Both the position numbers and the translations under genes were made by a program. DNA of 64,000 nucleotides. Origin: Acetobacter lambici (lineage in GTDB: Bacteria > Pseudomonadota > Alphaproteobacteria > Acetobacterales > Acetobacteraceae). The notes below the pieces were generated by a model that saw only the letters and a list, made by a program, of their open reading frames with translations, had not been told where the DNA came from and ran no database searches. The DNA lies in assembly GCF_011516885.1 (NCBI RefSeq), contig NZ_WOTD01000008.1, positions 1-64,000 of the forward strand. Direction: 5' to 3'. Positions 36,157 to 45,748 of this stretch are shown here, one piece after another; the first letter of the stretch is position 1; each line of letters begins with the position of its first letter.

Positions 36157-36987
36157 CTAACCCGGCATTCCAGCAACAAGACTATGAACAAGGTCGTGCA
36201 GACCAGCACTCCAGAACGGCGCACCGGGCACTGCGAGAGAAATGGCGGCCGCTACCGGCGCGGCAATAACCAGACCATCAAACCGATCAAGCAAACCGCC
36301 GTGGCCGGGCAGGAGCGTGCCAGAATCCTTAACACCCAGCGCCCGCTTCATCGCGCTTTCGGCCAGATCACCAATCTGGGCGGACACACCCAGCACACCA
36401 CCCCAGACCAGCGCCATGCCAGCACCACCCAACCCGGACAGAAGGGCCATAGCCCCCCCCATAAGCACCGCGCCCACAAAGCCCCCCGCGGCACCGGAGC
36501 GGGTTTTGCCCGGCGAGATCCGCGGCGCAAGCTTTGGCCCACCAATCAGACGCCCTGCCACGTAGGCTGATGTATCGCTCGCAACCACTACGGCAACAAC
36601 GAACAGAACAGGCCAGATGCTCTCCTGCCTCAGCCACAGCAGGGCTGTGCCAGCCATAATGATCACGCTCATGACCGCGCAGAGCGACGCACCAAACACG
36701 CACGCGCTTATACAGAACAGAATGAAGTAACCCCAATGCCCACTGGCAGCAGACAGCCCGGCGCATACCGCCCAGAGCACATAACGCCCACCCCGCCAGC
36801 TCCGCACCGGGAGCCTGAAGAGCCCGGCAGCCTCGGCCGCCATACCGCCCATGGCCAGAAGCACCATCAGCGTAAAGGCCATACCGCCCAAGCCAATGCA
36901 GCCCCCGGCCACAACCACCATAACCATGGCGGACAGAACACGCGGCCTCAGGTCACGCCATGCGGAAGATTGCCCCGCAGCACTCAT
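36157..36987 (-). CDS. cdsA: Phosphatidate cytidylyltransferase
   Basis: A 276-residue polytopic enzyme making CDP-diacylglycerol. About seven TM segments are visible. The signature near the C-terminus is SAMKRALGVKDSGTLLPGHGGLLDRFDGL, with all metal-binding acidic residues. The start overlaps the uppS stop by four bases, so the two are translationally coupled. Confidence 0.94.
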   Translation of the reverse strand: MSAAGQSSAWRDLRPRVLSAMVMVVVAGGCIGLGGMAFTLMVLLAMGGMAAEAAGLFRLPVRSWRGGRYVLWAVCAGLSAASGHWGYFILFCISACVFGASLCAVMSVIIMAGTALLWLRQESIWPVLFVVAVVVASDTSAYVAGRLIGGPKLAPRISPGKTRSGAAGGFVGAVLMGGAMALLSGLGGAGMALVWGGVLGVSAQIGDLAESAMKRALGVKDSGTLLPGHGGLLDRFDGLVIAAPVAAAISLAVPGAPFWSAGLHDLVHSLVAGMPG

Positions 36988-37724
36988 GCCGATGCCGCCG
37001 GTCGGGCACCAAATCGCCGCTCTCTGCGGGCATAAAGATCCAGCACCGTTGCAAAATGTCCTTCATTAAAATCAGGCCAGAACACATCCAGAAAAACAAG
37101 TTCGGCATATGCACTCTGCCAGAGCAGGAAATTGGAAAGCCTATATTCCCCACTTGTGCGCACCACCACATCCGGGTCAGGCACGCCTGCGGTCCACAGA
37201 TGGTTGGCAAACAGACTTTCATCAATCTGGTCGGGAGTTAGCCAGCCATCGCGCACTTCCTGCGCAACACGCCGCACCGCCTGCATAATATCCCCCCGTC
37301 CGCCATAGGACAGAGCGAGCAGAAGGACCAGACGGCCATTATTGCGGGTCATGGCCTCGGCACGGGCCAGTTCCTCACGCATGGATGTGTCAAACCGGCT
37401 CAGATCGCCAATAAACCGAAGGCATACGCCCTCGCTATGCAGTTCCTTGACCTTATGCCGCAGATAATAGCGCAAAAGGCCTGTCAGATCCGATACTTCC
37501 TTGGGACCACGCGACCAGTTTTCGGATGAAAAGGCATAAAGCGTCAGGTAGGGCACACCGCGCTGAATAGCTGCCTTGATACACCGCGCCACAGCATCCG
37601 CCCCGGCACGGTGCCCTGCCAGACGGGGCAGTCCCCGCTCACACGCCCAGCGCCCGTTACCGTCCATGATAATGGCAACATGCGAAGGAACGACCGCTTT
37701 TCTGTCGGCTGGCAAGGAAGACAT
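36984..37724 (-). CDS. uppS: Isoprenyl transferase (undecaprenyl diphosphate synthase)
   Basis: A 246-residue cis-prenyltransferase producing the lipid carrier for peptidoglycan and LPS. The catalytic Asp is in AIIMDGNGRWA, followed by LTLYAFSSENW and the C-terminal VVRTSGEYRLSNFLLWQSAYAELVF motif. Normal length. It lies 63 bases downstream of frr. Confidence 0.95.
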   Translation of the reverse strand: MSSLPADRKAVVPSHVAIIMDGNGRWACERGLPRLAGHRAGADAVARCIKAAIQRGVPYLTLYAFSSENWSRGPKEVSDLTGLLRYYLRHKVKELHSEGVCLRFIGDLSRFDTSMREELARAEAMTRNNGRLVLLLALSYGGRGDIMQAVRRVAQEVRDGWLTPDQIDESLFANHLWTAGVPDPDVVVRTSGEYRLSNFLLWQSAYAELVFLDVFWPDFNEGHFATVLDLYARRERRFGARPAASA

Positions 37725-37787
37725 AGCAGGAAAAAATCCACCGTTTCAGTTTAGCGGGAATACAAGGCACCCCACCCTGGCAGGCCG

Positions 37788-38351
37788 TCAGACCTGCTTG
37801 ATTTCCTTCTCTTTTTCGGCAAGCATGTCATCAACTTTTTTGACATACTGATCAGTTGTTTTCTGAATGGCGTCAGACCATGTCTTAACGTCATCCTGAC
37901 TGATATCCCCTTTCTTTTCAAAGCCTTTGGCCTTGTCCATGCCATCCCGGCGCACGCCGCGCACTGCAATCTTGGCCCCTTCCGCATAACGTGCGGCAGC
38001 TTTTGCCAGCTCGTTACGCCGTTCTTCGGTCAACTGCGGAATGGGTACACGAATGGTCTGGCCTTCGCCTGCGGGATTCAGCCCCAGACCCGCATCACGG
38101 ATGGCGCGTTCCACCGCACTGGCCAGAACACGGTCCCAGACCTGCACGGTGATCATACGCGCTTCTGGCACAGCAATGGAGGCAACCTGCGTCAGCGGCA
38201 CTTCGCCGCCATAGGCTTCCACGCGCACGGGTTCGAGCAGCGCCGGACTCGCGCGCCCGGAGCGCAAGCCCGAAAAATCGCGGCGCAGGCTTTCCAGTGC
38301 GCTATCCATACGGCGCTTGATGTCATCAAGCAGATCATTCAAGTCAGACAC
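37788..38351 (-). CDS. frr: Ribosome recycling factor
   Basis: A 187-residue factor that, with EF-G, splits post-termination ribosomes. The family features DIKRRMDSALESLRRDFSGLRSGRASPALLEPVRVEAYG and LTEERRNELAKAAARYAEGAKIAVRGVRRDGMDK are present. A GTG at 38351, with GGAG eight bases upstream, gives the standard length. The longer in-frame ATG at 38393 adds 14 residues unlike the family. Confidence 0.94.
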   Translation of the reverse strand: MSDLNDLLDDIKRRMDSALESLRRDFSGLRSGRASPALLEPVRVEAYGGEVPLTQVASIAVPEARMITVQVWDRVLASAVERAIRDAGLGLNPAGEGQTIRVPIPQLTEERRNELAKAAARYAEGAKIAVRGVRRDGMDKAKGFEKKGDISQDDVKTWSDAIQKTTDQYVKKVDDMLAEKEKEIKQV

Positions 38352-38450
38352 GGCGGTTTCTCCCGTTTTGTCGCGGAGGCGATGTGTCGTCATGCCTCCG
38401 ACCTAGTTCATTCCGCGTGCTGCCTTAACGGGCAGCGGGTTGCATGGTGT

Positions 38451-39188
38451 TCAGGCCGCTTCAATAATGCGCGTAAAAGCACCCTCGCCGCGCATAACGC
38501 GACCAAAAGAGCCTTCCTCGCCAATATTGAACACGATAATCGGCAGCTTGTTCTCACGCGCAAGGCTGATGGCGGCTGCGTCCATGACGTTCAACTGGTT
38601 GGACAGAACCGTCATGTATGTCAGCTCATCATAACGGGTGGCGCTGGCGTCCTGCTTGGGGTCGGCCGAATAGACACCATCGACCTGCGTACCTTTGAGC
38701 AGGATGTCGCATTCCATTTCCGCGGCCCGCAGGGCAGCAGCCGTATCCGTGGTAAAGAAGGGGTTGCCGGTACCGGCGGCAAAAATAACCACCCGGCCTT
38801 TTTCCATATGCCGCACCGCCCGGCGCCGGATATACGGCTCTGCCACGGACGACATATGGATAGCGGACATAACCCGCGTTGTTATCAGTTCACGTTCAAG
38901 CGCATTCTGGAGCAGCAGCGCGTTGATCACTGTTGCCAGCATTCCGGCATAGTCACCCTGTGCGCGGTCCATGCCTTTGGCGGCAGCCGCCACTCCACGA
39001 AAAATGTTACCGCCGCCCACAACAAGGCACACTTCCGTACCGCCGCGAACGACCTCGGCAACATCCTTGGCAATCCGCTCAACCGTCTTCTGTTCCACCC
39101 CAAAGGCACCCTCGCCCATCAGGGCTTCACCAGACACCTTGAGCAATACACGTTTACGCCTTGGCGTTTCAGCGACAGAAGCAGTCAT
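38451..39188 (-). CDS. pyrH: UMP kinase
   Basis: A 245-residue hexameric nucleotide kinase making UDP. Motifs are [47 protein letters not shown] and [10 protein letters not shown]. An extension of about 12 residues precedes the first strand. frr follows after 99 bases. The usual upstream genes rpsB and tsf are not here; era is upstream instead. Confidence 0.96.
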   Translation of the reverse strand: MTASVAETPRRKRVLLKVSGEALMGEGAFGVEQKTVERIAKDVAEVVRGGTEVCLVVGGGNIFRGVAAAAKGMDRAQGDYAGMLATVINALLLQNALERELITTRVMSAIHMSSVAEPYIRRRAVRHMEKGRVVIFAAGTGNPFFTTDTAAALRAAEMECDILLKGTQVDGVYSADPKQDASATRYDELTYMTVLSNQLNVMDAAAISLARENKLPIIVFNIGEEGSFGRVMRGEGAFTRIIEAA

Positions 39189-39306
39189 AGGCCCTCAATC
39201 ATGCAAAAGTCCGAAAAAAGCAGACCTCCGCCACGCAGGCGCGCAGCGTGTAAGATCGCTCTCTCTTATCCTCCAAGGCGCATGGCCACAAGCGCCAAGC
39301 CACGCT

Positions 39307-40206
39307 TTATGGCACGTCATCCAGCCCGATGGCGCGCAGGCGGGCCCGTTCTTCATCCCAACCCGAACGTTCCTTGACGTTCAAAAACAGGTGGCACGGG
39401 CGCTCCAGCAGGCTGGCAAGCTGCTTACGCGCACGCTCGCCAATCATTTTGATCTTCTGCCCGCCATTCCCGATAAGAATGGCTTTGTGGCCGGTACGCC
39501 CGACGTAAATGGTGACCTCGATCCGCACCGAGCCATCGGGACGTTCCTGAAAGCTCTCTGTCTCGGCCGTGGTGCCATACGGCACTTCCTCATGCGTCTG
39601 CATAAAAATCTGCTCGCGCACCAGTTCGGCCGCCAGCAGGCGGTCCGGCAGGTCGGTCAGGTCGTCCTCTGGATATAGGTAAGGACCTTCGGGCAGGCTG
39701 GCTGCCAGTTTGTCCAGCAGATCCTCTACCCCGCCACCCGTGCGTGCACTAACCATAAATACATGTTCGACAGGCAGCTTTTCGGTAATAGCGGCCGTCA
39801 GCGGCAGCAGGGCCGATGCGGGCACAAGATCCGTCTTGTTCAGCACCAGCCATGTGGTGCGGCCGGTCTGCGCCAGACGGGTTATAATCTCCTGCACCGC
39901 TTCGGTCAGGCCCGAACGGGCATCCACCAATAAAAGGGTAATGTCGGCATCATCCGAACCATTCCAGGCGGCTGCGACCATGGCGCGGTCGAGTTTGCGG
40001 CGCGGTTTGAAAATTCCCGGCGTATCCACCAGCAGAATCTGACTGGTTCCGCGCATGAGAATGCCCAGAACCCGAAAGCGCGTTGTCTGCGCCTTGGGGG
40101 AGACAATGGAGAGTTTGGCACCCGCCATACGGTTAAGAAGTGTTGACTTGCCTGCGTTTGGTGCACCCACCAGCGCAGCAAAGCCACAACGTGTTGTTTG
40201 TGTCAT
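39307..40206 (-). CDS. era: GTPase Era
   Basis: A 299-residue GTPase for 16S rRNA maturation and 30S assembly. G1 is GAPNAGKSTL, G3 is DTPGIF and G4 is NKTD. The KH domain near the C-terminus contains GNGGQKIKMIGERARKQLASLL. The ATG at 40206 lies 10 bases after the rnc stop, the classical rnc-era pairing. The open frame upstream is rnc in another phase. Confidence 0.96.
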   Translation of the reverse strand: MTQTTRCGFAALVGAPNAGKSTLLNRMAGAKLSIVSPKAQTTRFRVLGILMRGTSQILLVDTPGIFKPRRKLDRAMVAAAWNGSDDADITLLLVDARSGLTEAVQEIITRLAQTGRTTWLVLNKTDLVPASALLPLTAAITEKLPVEHVFMVSARTGGGVEDLLDKLAASLPEGPYLYPEDDLTDLPDRLLAAELVREQIFMQTHEEVPYGTTAETESFQERPDGSVRIEVTIYVGRTGHKAILIGNGGQKIKMIGERARKQLASLLERPCHLFLNVKERSGWDEERARLRAIGLDDVP

Positions 40207-40216
40207 GCCTATTGCT

Positions 40217-40957
40217 TCAGCCCTGATGGCTGCCTCCAAGTTTTTCCAGCAGGGTTGCCGCGGCAGAACTTTCCGCTGCCCGCTTGCTCCCTGCGCATCC
40301 TTCCGCTGAATGACCGCCCGCACTCACCCGCACCACAAACAGTGGTGCGTGAGATGGGCCATCAGCCCCTATTGTTTCGTAAACCGGTAGCCCCTGCCCG
40401 CGCCCCAGCACCCATTCCTGCAAGGCCGTTTTGGGGTCCTTGGGGGGGAGTGCCTGTGCATCGAGTATCCGCTTCCAGCATGCCCGCACAATCTTGCGGG
40501 CCGGGGCCAGTCCACCATCCAGAAAAACCGCGCCAAGCACGGCTTCCAGCCCATCGGCCACGACGTTGGCTGCGGTCTGCACACCCGCGCGGGCCTCATG
40601 CTCGGCCACAGACAGAGCCTCCGCCATACCCAGTTGCTCCGCAATATCCGCCAGCGTTGCACGTGAAACGAGATGCGCAAGCCGCGACCCCAAAGCCCCC
40701 TCCTGCTCCCCCGGATACCGCTCCAGCAGCAACTCCGCCATAAGCAGGCCCAGCACACGGTCGCCAATAAACTCCAGCCGTTCGTTGGAGCCTGCGCCCT
40801 TGGTCTTGTTACGTCTGCGCCCGCCCGCCTTCTGATGCGCGGCCGAACGATGGGTCAGCGCTTCCTGCAACAGGGCCGGGTTGGCAAACCGGTAGTCCAA
40901 ACGCTCCTGCAACGCCATGGACGCCAGATATTGCGGCGTGGGATGGCCTGCGTTCAT
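40217..40957 (-). CDS. rnc: Ribonuclease III
   Basis: A 246-residue double-strand-specific endoribonuclease. The RNase III signature is NERLEFIGDRVLGLLMAELL, with further metal ligands in the DGLEAVLGAVFLDGG motif. A C-terminal dsRNA-binding domain begins DPKTALQEWVLGRGQGLPVYE. A small Lys/Arg-rich insert (AGGRRRNKTKGAG) precedes the signature. The start shares one base with the lepB stop. Confidence 0.95.
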   Translation of the reverse strand: MNAGHPTPQYLASMALQERLDYRFANPALLQEALTHRSAAHQKAGGRRRNKTKGAGSNERLEFIGDRVLGLLMAELLLERYPGEQEGALGSRLAHLVSRATLADIAEQLGMAEALSVAEHEARAGVQTAANVVADGLEAVLGAVFLDGGLAPARKIVRACWKRILDAQALPPKDPKTALQEWVLGRGQGLPVYETIGADGPSHAPLFVVRVSAGGHSAEGCAGSKRAAESSAAATLLEKLGGSHQG

Positions 40958-41772
40958 TACATCACGCCCTTAAGCAGACGGGCCCAGCGGATTTCGGTCG
41001 GCCAGTACCAGACCTGCCATATGGGATGAGCCGCCTCGACAGAGAAGAAAATGCGCTGCGCCCTGCCCACAAGGTTTTCCATGGGCACAAAACCGAGGTC
41101 CTTGGGACCATCGCCCATAAAACGACTGTCCGCGCTGTCATCACGGTTGTCACCCATGGCAAAAAAGTAGCCCGGCGGCACCACATATTCGGGGGTGTCA
41201 TTCTGCGGGCCGTCATTGGTCAGCTTGAGAATGGCGTGGTTGACCGTCCCCCTGTCATCACGCAGGGGCAGTTCCTCGGTGCAGGTTTCCCCCTCCATGG
41301 GCATGCGTGTTTCGTCCTGCGCCACATAAGGGTGCGGCTGCGTGCACGGAACCCGTGTGCCATTGAGGTACAGTTGCCCGCCAATAACCTGAATATGGTC
41401 CCCCGGCAGGCCAATAACCCGTTTGATGTAGTCTATGGACGTGTCCTTGGTAAAACGGAAAACGGCCACATCGCCCCGGTGCGGCTGGCCGCCCCAGACC
41501 CGCCCATTGAACAGATCTGGCGAGAACGGCAGGGAAAAGCGCGAGTACCCATAGCTGTATTTGGACACCCATATGTAATCCCCCACCTGTAGGGTCGGGA
41601 TCATGGAACCTGATGGGATCACAAAGGATTCAAACAGAAAGGTGCGCACAAAAACAACGACGATCACCACCGTCAGAATTGTTCGTACGTATTCCACCAC
41701 AGCGTGCCTGACGGTAACAGCGTGCTGCGCTCCAGTTGGAGAAGTCTCCGGTTTACTCATGCGCTGCCCCAT
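40957..41772 (-). CDS. lepB: Signal peptidase I
   Basis: A 271-residue inner-membrane protease with one N-terminal TM helix (about 30-48). The catalytic serine is S56 in PSGSMIPTL, and the lysine is K117 in DYIKRVIGLPGD. The C-terminal motif GDNRDDSADSRFMG is also present. The ATG at 41772 is preceded by GGGAG; an ATG four codons later is possible. Order acpS-lepB-rnc-era is typical. Confidence 0.95.
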   Translation of the reverse strand: MGQRMSKPETSPTGAQHAVTVRHAVVEYVRTILTVVIVVVFVRTFLFESFVIPSGSMIPTLQVGDYIWVSKYSYGYSRFSLPFSPDLFNGRVWGGQPHRGDVAVFRFTKDTSIDYIKRVIGLPGDHIQVIGGQLYLNGTRVPCTQPHPYVAQDETRMPMEGETCTEELPLRDDRGTVNHAILKLTNDGPQNDTPEYVVPPGYFFAMGDNRDDSADSRFMGDGPKDLGFVPMENLVGRAQRIFFSVEAAHPIWQVWYWPTEIRWARLLKGVM

Positions 41773-41836
41773 CTGCTCCCATAATCATGCCAGAAAAGTA
41801 AAATCCGCTGGATCAAGCCGTGCGCTTGGTGTGATG

Positions 41837-42244
41837 TCAACCCGCACTGACCGAGATAAACACCTGTGCAAACGCATAAGGGGGCTCATCGGTCATGCTC
41901 AGCATCAGTTCTGGCTTATGGCCCGCAGGCACAAGCTCGGCCAGCTTTTGTGCGGCAGCCCCCGTCAGCACCAGCACAGGCTGGCCCGATGCAAGGTTTT
42001 CCACCCCGATCTGACTTTGCGCAACCCCTTGGGCAAAACCTGTACCCAGCGCTTTTGCGCAGGCCTCCTTGGCTGCCCAGCGTTTGGCGTAGGTGCCTAT
42101 TCTGGCTGCCCCAACGCGGCGCTCCGCCTTGGCCCGCTCGTACGGTGTGAACACACGGTCAAGAAAACGATCGCCAAACCGTTCCATAACCCGTTCAATC
42201 CGCCGCATGTCGCACAGGTCCACACCTGTTGCCAGCAGGGTCAT
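41837..42244 (-). CDS. acpS: Holo-[acyl-carrier-protein] synthase
   Basis: A 135-residue trimeric phosphopantetheinyl transferase that activates ACP. The metal/CoA motifs are GVDLCDMRRIERVMERFGDRF and KRWAAKEACAKALGTG. The start overlaps the rsh stop (ATGA). In many alphaproteobacteria pdxJ precedes acpS; here rsh is directly fused in the reading order and pdxJ is absent. Confidence 0.94.
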   Translation of the reverse strand: MTLLATGVDLCDMRRIERVMERFGDRFLDRVFTPYERAKAERRVGAARIGTYAKRWAAKEACAKALGTGFAQGVAQSQIGVENLASGQPVLVLTGAAAQKLAELVPAGHKPELMLSMTDEPPYAFAQVFISVSAG

Positions 42245-44580
42245 GACTTGGCCCGATCCGCCTGCGTAATACCGGAGACCGCGCGCAACCCGGCAATAAC
42301 GGAGGATAGGTGGCGCAGGTCGCGCACCTCCACATCCAGCAGAATTTCCGTAAAGTCGAGCTGGCGATGCACGATCTTGAGGTTGACCATGGCCGCATCA
42401 CATTTGGAAATCGTATTGGTAATGGCCGCCAGAACCGAGCCTTCGTTTTCCGCCACAATGGTAATACGGCCAACCCGCATCTGCCCCATGCCCCCTGTCC
42501 GGGCCATGGCGTCATAATCCCAGTCCACATCCAAAAAACGTTCGGGCGTTGCGGCAAAGCTTTCCAGCGTCTGGCAATTGCGTGTATGTACGGTCACACC
42601 TTTGCCGGTTGCCACCACCCCCACAATGCGGTCCCCCGGCAAGGGGTGGCAGCACGCTGCGTAATGTACGGCAACACCAGCACCAAGCCCGACCAGCGGC
42701 ACAGCGCCCCCAGAGGGGCGGCGCATGGTGGATGCTCCCCTTGGCCGTGGCCCCGCGGTCCCCAGCACTCCGGGCAGACCCGCCAGCATGCGCGGCACAC
42801 GTTGCACACGCCGCAATTCGGGGTAGGCCGCATGCACCACATCACGCGCATTCAGATTACTGGTGCCAACGGCTACATACAGGTCCTGCAAGGAACTCTG
42901 CTTGAGCGCCTTGAGGGTGGTCTCCATAATTTTTTCGGAGCCATCAACCCCTTCCTGCCGGAAGGCCTTGGCCAGAGCGGCCCGTCCATTATCCAGCGAG
43001 ACCTGACGCTGCTGCTGCGCCACATAACGGCGGATACGCGCACGCGCCTTGCCCGTAACGACAAACCGCTCCCACGAGGGTGAAGGCGCGCCACCACGGG
43101 CGGTCATGATCTCGACCTGATCGCCATTTTCCAGCTCGTGGCGCAACGGCATCAGGCGACCGTTTACCTTGGCGCCAACGCAGGTATCCCCGATCTGACT
43201 ATGCACCGCATAGGCAAAATCCACCGGCGTGGCCCCACGGGGGAGCGAGATAAGCTGGCCTTTGGGCGAGAAGCAGAAAACCTGATCCTGATAAAGCTCA
43301 AGCTTGGTGTTTTCCAAAAACTCATCCGGCGCGGATGAGGCTTCCAGAATTTCCAGCAGGTCCTGCACCCAGCGCGGCCGACGTACACCGCCATAACCGC
43401 CTTCTTCTGGATTGGAACTGGTGCCACCTTCCTTGTAAACCCAGTGCGCGGCAACACCGTTTTCGGCCACATCATGCATGGCCTGCGTACGGATCTGTAC
43501 CTCGATCTTCTGGTTACGCGGTGAGCGCAGGGTTACGCCCGTATGCAGGCTCTGATAACCGTTGGCTTTGGGGGTAGAGATATAGTCCTTGAACCGTCCG
43601 GCGATCATGGGATAGGCCGCATGCACGGCCCCCAGCGCCATGTAGCAGTCCTCCCGCGTATCCACGATCATGCGGAAAGCCATGATGTCGGATAACTGTT
43701 CGAACGCCACGTTCCGGCGCTGCATTTTTTCCCAGATGGAATAAGGCGATTTTTCCCGCCCCGAGACCTGAGCGTCTTTCAGCCCTGCCTCATGGCACAG
43801 GCGCAGCAATTCGCGCCGCACGTCCTCAATAACATCCGCCCCCTGCCCGCGCAGATAGTTCAGGCGTGTGCGGATGGTGGTGTCAGCTTCGGGTTCAAGC
43901 TGCGCGAAGGAAAGGTTCTGGAGCTCGGTCTTGACCCGGTCCATACCAATACGCTCGGCAAGAGGCGCGTAAATATCGAGCGTTTCCCGCGCAATGCGAT
44001 GCCTGCGATCCTGCCGCTCCACAAAATGGAGGGTACGCATGTTATGCAGACGGTCGGCCAGCTTGACCAGAAGGACACGGATGTCCTTGGACATGGCCAG
44101 CACAAGCTTACGAAAATTTTCGGCCTGTTTGGTACGATCGGACTGGAGTTCCAGCCGTGTCAGCTTGGTGACCCCATCCACCAGATCAGCCACAACCGGG
44201 CCAAAATCGGTTTTCAGGGTGTCATATGTAACACCGGTATCTTCAATCGTATCATGGAGCAGGGCCGTGCAGATGGACTGCACATCCAGCCTGAAGCGCG
44301 CCAGAATCATGGCGACGGCCAAAGGGTGGGTTATGTAGGGGTCGCCATTATCACGCATCTGGGTCTGATGCGCCCTATTGGCCACATCAAACGCCCGACG
44401 GATGGAATTGACATCCGCCTGCGGTGCATAACTGAGCACCTTGGCAACCAGCCGCTCACAGCCGATCTCCCCCACACGATCAGCGGAGGAAACGGGCGTA
44501 ACAGACGCCTCAACCGGGGCACCCCCTTCCCGCATGGGGGAAGGAGTGTGAACGGGAATATCGCCGCCCGGTTGGTCCAC
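42241..44580 (-). CDS. rsh: Bifunctional (p)ppGpp synthetase/hydrolase (RelA/SpoT homologue)
   Basis: A 779-residue stringent-response enzyme. The order is an HD hydrolase domain (HDTIEDTGVTYD near residue 88; HNMRTLHF), a synthetase domain with RFKDYISTPKANGYQSLHTG, a TGS domain (VFCFSPKGQLISLPRGATPVDFAYAVHSQIG), a Zn-finger/helical segment and a C-terminal ACT domain. Intact HD residues plus the RFKD charge signature indicate a bifunctional Mg/Mn-type enzyme rather than a RelA-only one. It is eight bases after rpoZ and overlaps acpS, making it the only long RSH in the window. Confidence 0.95.
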   Translation of the reverse strand: MDQPGGDIPVHTPSPMREGGAPVEASVTPVSSADRVGEIGCERLVAKVLSYAPQADVNSIRRAFDVANRAHQTQMRDNGDPYITHPLAVAMILARFRLDVQSICTALLHDTIEDTGVTYDTLKTDFGPVVADLVDGVTKLTRLELQSDRTKQAENFRKLVLAMSKDIRVLLVKLADRLHNMRTLHFVERQDRRHRIARETLDIYAPLAERIGMDRVKTELQNLSFAQLEPEADTTIRTRLNYLRGQGADVIEDVRRELLRLCHEAGLKDAQVSGREKSPYSIWEKMQRRNVAFEQLSDIMAFRMIVDTREDCYMALGAVHAAYPMIAGRFKDYISTPKANGYQSLHTGVTLRSPRNQKIEVQIRTQAMHDVAENGVAAHWVYKEGGTSSNPEEGGYGGVRRPRWVQDLLEILEASSAPDEFLENTKLELYQDQVFCFSPKGQLISLPRGATPVDFAYAVHSQIGDTCVGAKVNGRLMPLRHELENGDQVEIMTARGGAPSPSWERFVVTGKARARIRRYVAQQQRQVSLDNGRAALAKAFRQEGVDGSEKIMETTLKALKQSSLQDLYVAVGTSNLNARDVVHAAYPELRRVQRVPRMLAGLPGVLGTAGPRPRGASTMRRPSGGAVPLVGLGAGVAVHYAACCHPLPGDRIVGVVATGKGVTVHTRNCQTLESFAATPERFLDVDWDYDAMARTGGMGQMRVGRITIVAENEGSVLAAITNTISKCDAAMVNLKIVHRQLDFTEILLDVEVRDLRHLSSVIAGLRAVSGITQADRAKS

Positions 44581-44587
44581 GCGCTCT

Positions 44588-44959
44588 TTACCGCCGTGCG
44601 CGACCGGTCAGAGCCGCCTCGATGGCGCGCACGTCATCCGCGGCTTCTTCTTCAGCGGAAACTTCCTGCAGACCGAAAATATTCTGCTCGGTCGGCACCA
44701 GATCCTGCACTTCTTCTTCCACGGGCTCGGGCTCGGGCTCACGGGCCTGAGAACGGATCAGATCGTTCCGCAGAGCGGGCAGTTGCACGGTTTCATCCGC
44801 AATTTCACGCAGGGCAACGACAGGATTCTTGTCATTGTCGCGGTCAATGGTCAGCTCCTCGCCACGGGAGATGTTGCGGGCGCGCTGCGCGGCGTACACC
44901 ACCAGTTCAAAGCGGTTTGGAACCTTTTCAACGCAGTCTTCGACGGTGACGCGGGCCAT
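44588..44959 (-). CDS. rpoZ: RNA polymerase omega subunit
   Basis: A 123-residue protein whose first 70 residues match omega ([49 protein letters not shown]). The C-terminal tail is acidic ([13 protein letters not shown]) and lineage-specific. Omega assists assembly of RNA polymerase and forms part of ppGpp site 1; the rsh gene follows eight bases downstream. Confidence 0.95.
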   Translation of the reverse strand: MARVTVEDCVEKVPNRFELVVYAAQRARNISRGEELTIDRDNDKNPVVALREIADETVQLPALRNDLIRSQAREPEPEPVEEEVQDLVPTEQNIFGLQEVSAEEEAADDVRAIEAALTGRARR

Positions 44960-45051
44960 TACGAAGAGCCTCCAGACAGTTCAGCACAGAAATAAGATAA
45001 AAAAGACAGAAAGGACATATTACCGCATCCACCCCCGGCAGGAAAGGTTTA

Positions 45052-45567
45052 TTACCCGATCACCCTGATTTCCTGCCCCTGCACGGCTTTGAGCAACTGC
45101 TCCACGGGCTGGTGCGTGAGCGGGTGCACCCAGTCGGGCCACACGTCGGCTAGGGGATATAGCACAAAAGCGCGTTCATGCGCACGCGGATGAGGCAGAA
45201 CCAGCCACTCCTCATTCTGGCACAGAGCGCCCATGTCGATAATATCCAGATCAAGCGTGCGCGCAGCGTTGGGCACGGAACGCACGCGGCCCTGATGCGT
45301 TTCTATGCTCTGAAGATGATCCAGCAATACCAGAGGAGGCAGACTCGTTACACCCCGCACAACCCCATTCACGTAAGAAGGCTGCCCCGATGGCGGCACA
45401 GGCGCACTTTCATACCAGCGGGAGACGGCCTGTATGGTCAGATCCGGCACGTCGCGCAGGGCGCGCACGGCCTGCTCACAACTTTTCAGTGCGGATTGCT
45501 CCCCCAGAGGAAGATTTGCACCTATTGCTATCAGGACCGATCTGGTATGATTTTGCTCTTCCGCCAT
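45052..45567 (-). CDS. folK: 2-amino-4-hydroxy-6-hydroxymethyldihydropteridine pyrophosphokinase
   Basis: A 171-residue HPPK of folate synthesis. The signature segments are AIGANLPLGEQSAL, YESAPVPPSGQPSYVNGVV and the C-terminal RTLDLDIIDMG plus PHPRAHERAFVLYPLADV. The ATG at 45567 has a GAGGCG site; the frame extends further upstream without support. It stands alone ahead of rpoZ, 92 bases away. Confidence 0.93.
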   Translation of the reverse strand: MAEEQNHTRSVLIAIGANLPLGEQSALKSCEQAVRALRDVPDLTIQAVSRWYESAPVPPSGQPSYVNGVVRGVTSLPPLVLLDHLQSIETHQGRVRSVPNAARTLDLDIIDMGALCQNEEWLVLPHPRAHERAFVLYPLADVWPDWVHPLTHQPVEQLLKAVQGQEIRVIG

Positions 45568-45748
45568 GTAACGCCTCATGCCTGAGTGGATATCTTGTTT
45601 TGAACACAATTGGGGTCTCTTTTATAAGAGCACCCTGCAAACAAACAGCCAGAGGGGCTCTTATTACGAACCGCATGATAAAAATTTCATTTCCACATAA
45701 TCAAAACCCAAAAGAAACAACTTTAAATTTATTTAGAGGACTACGCTC

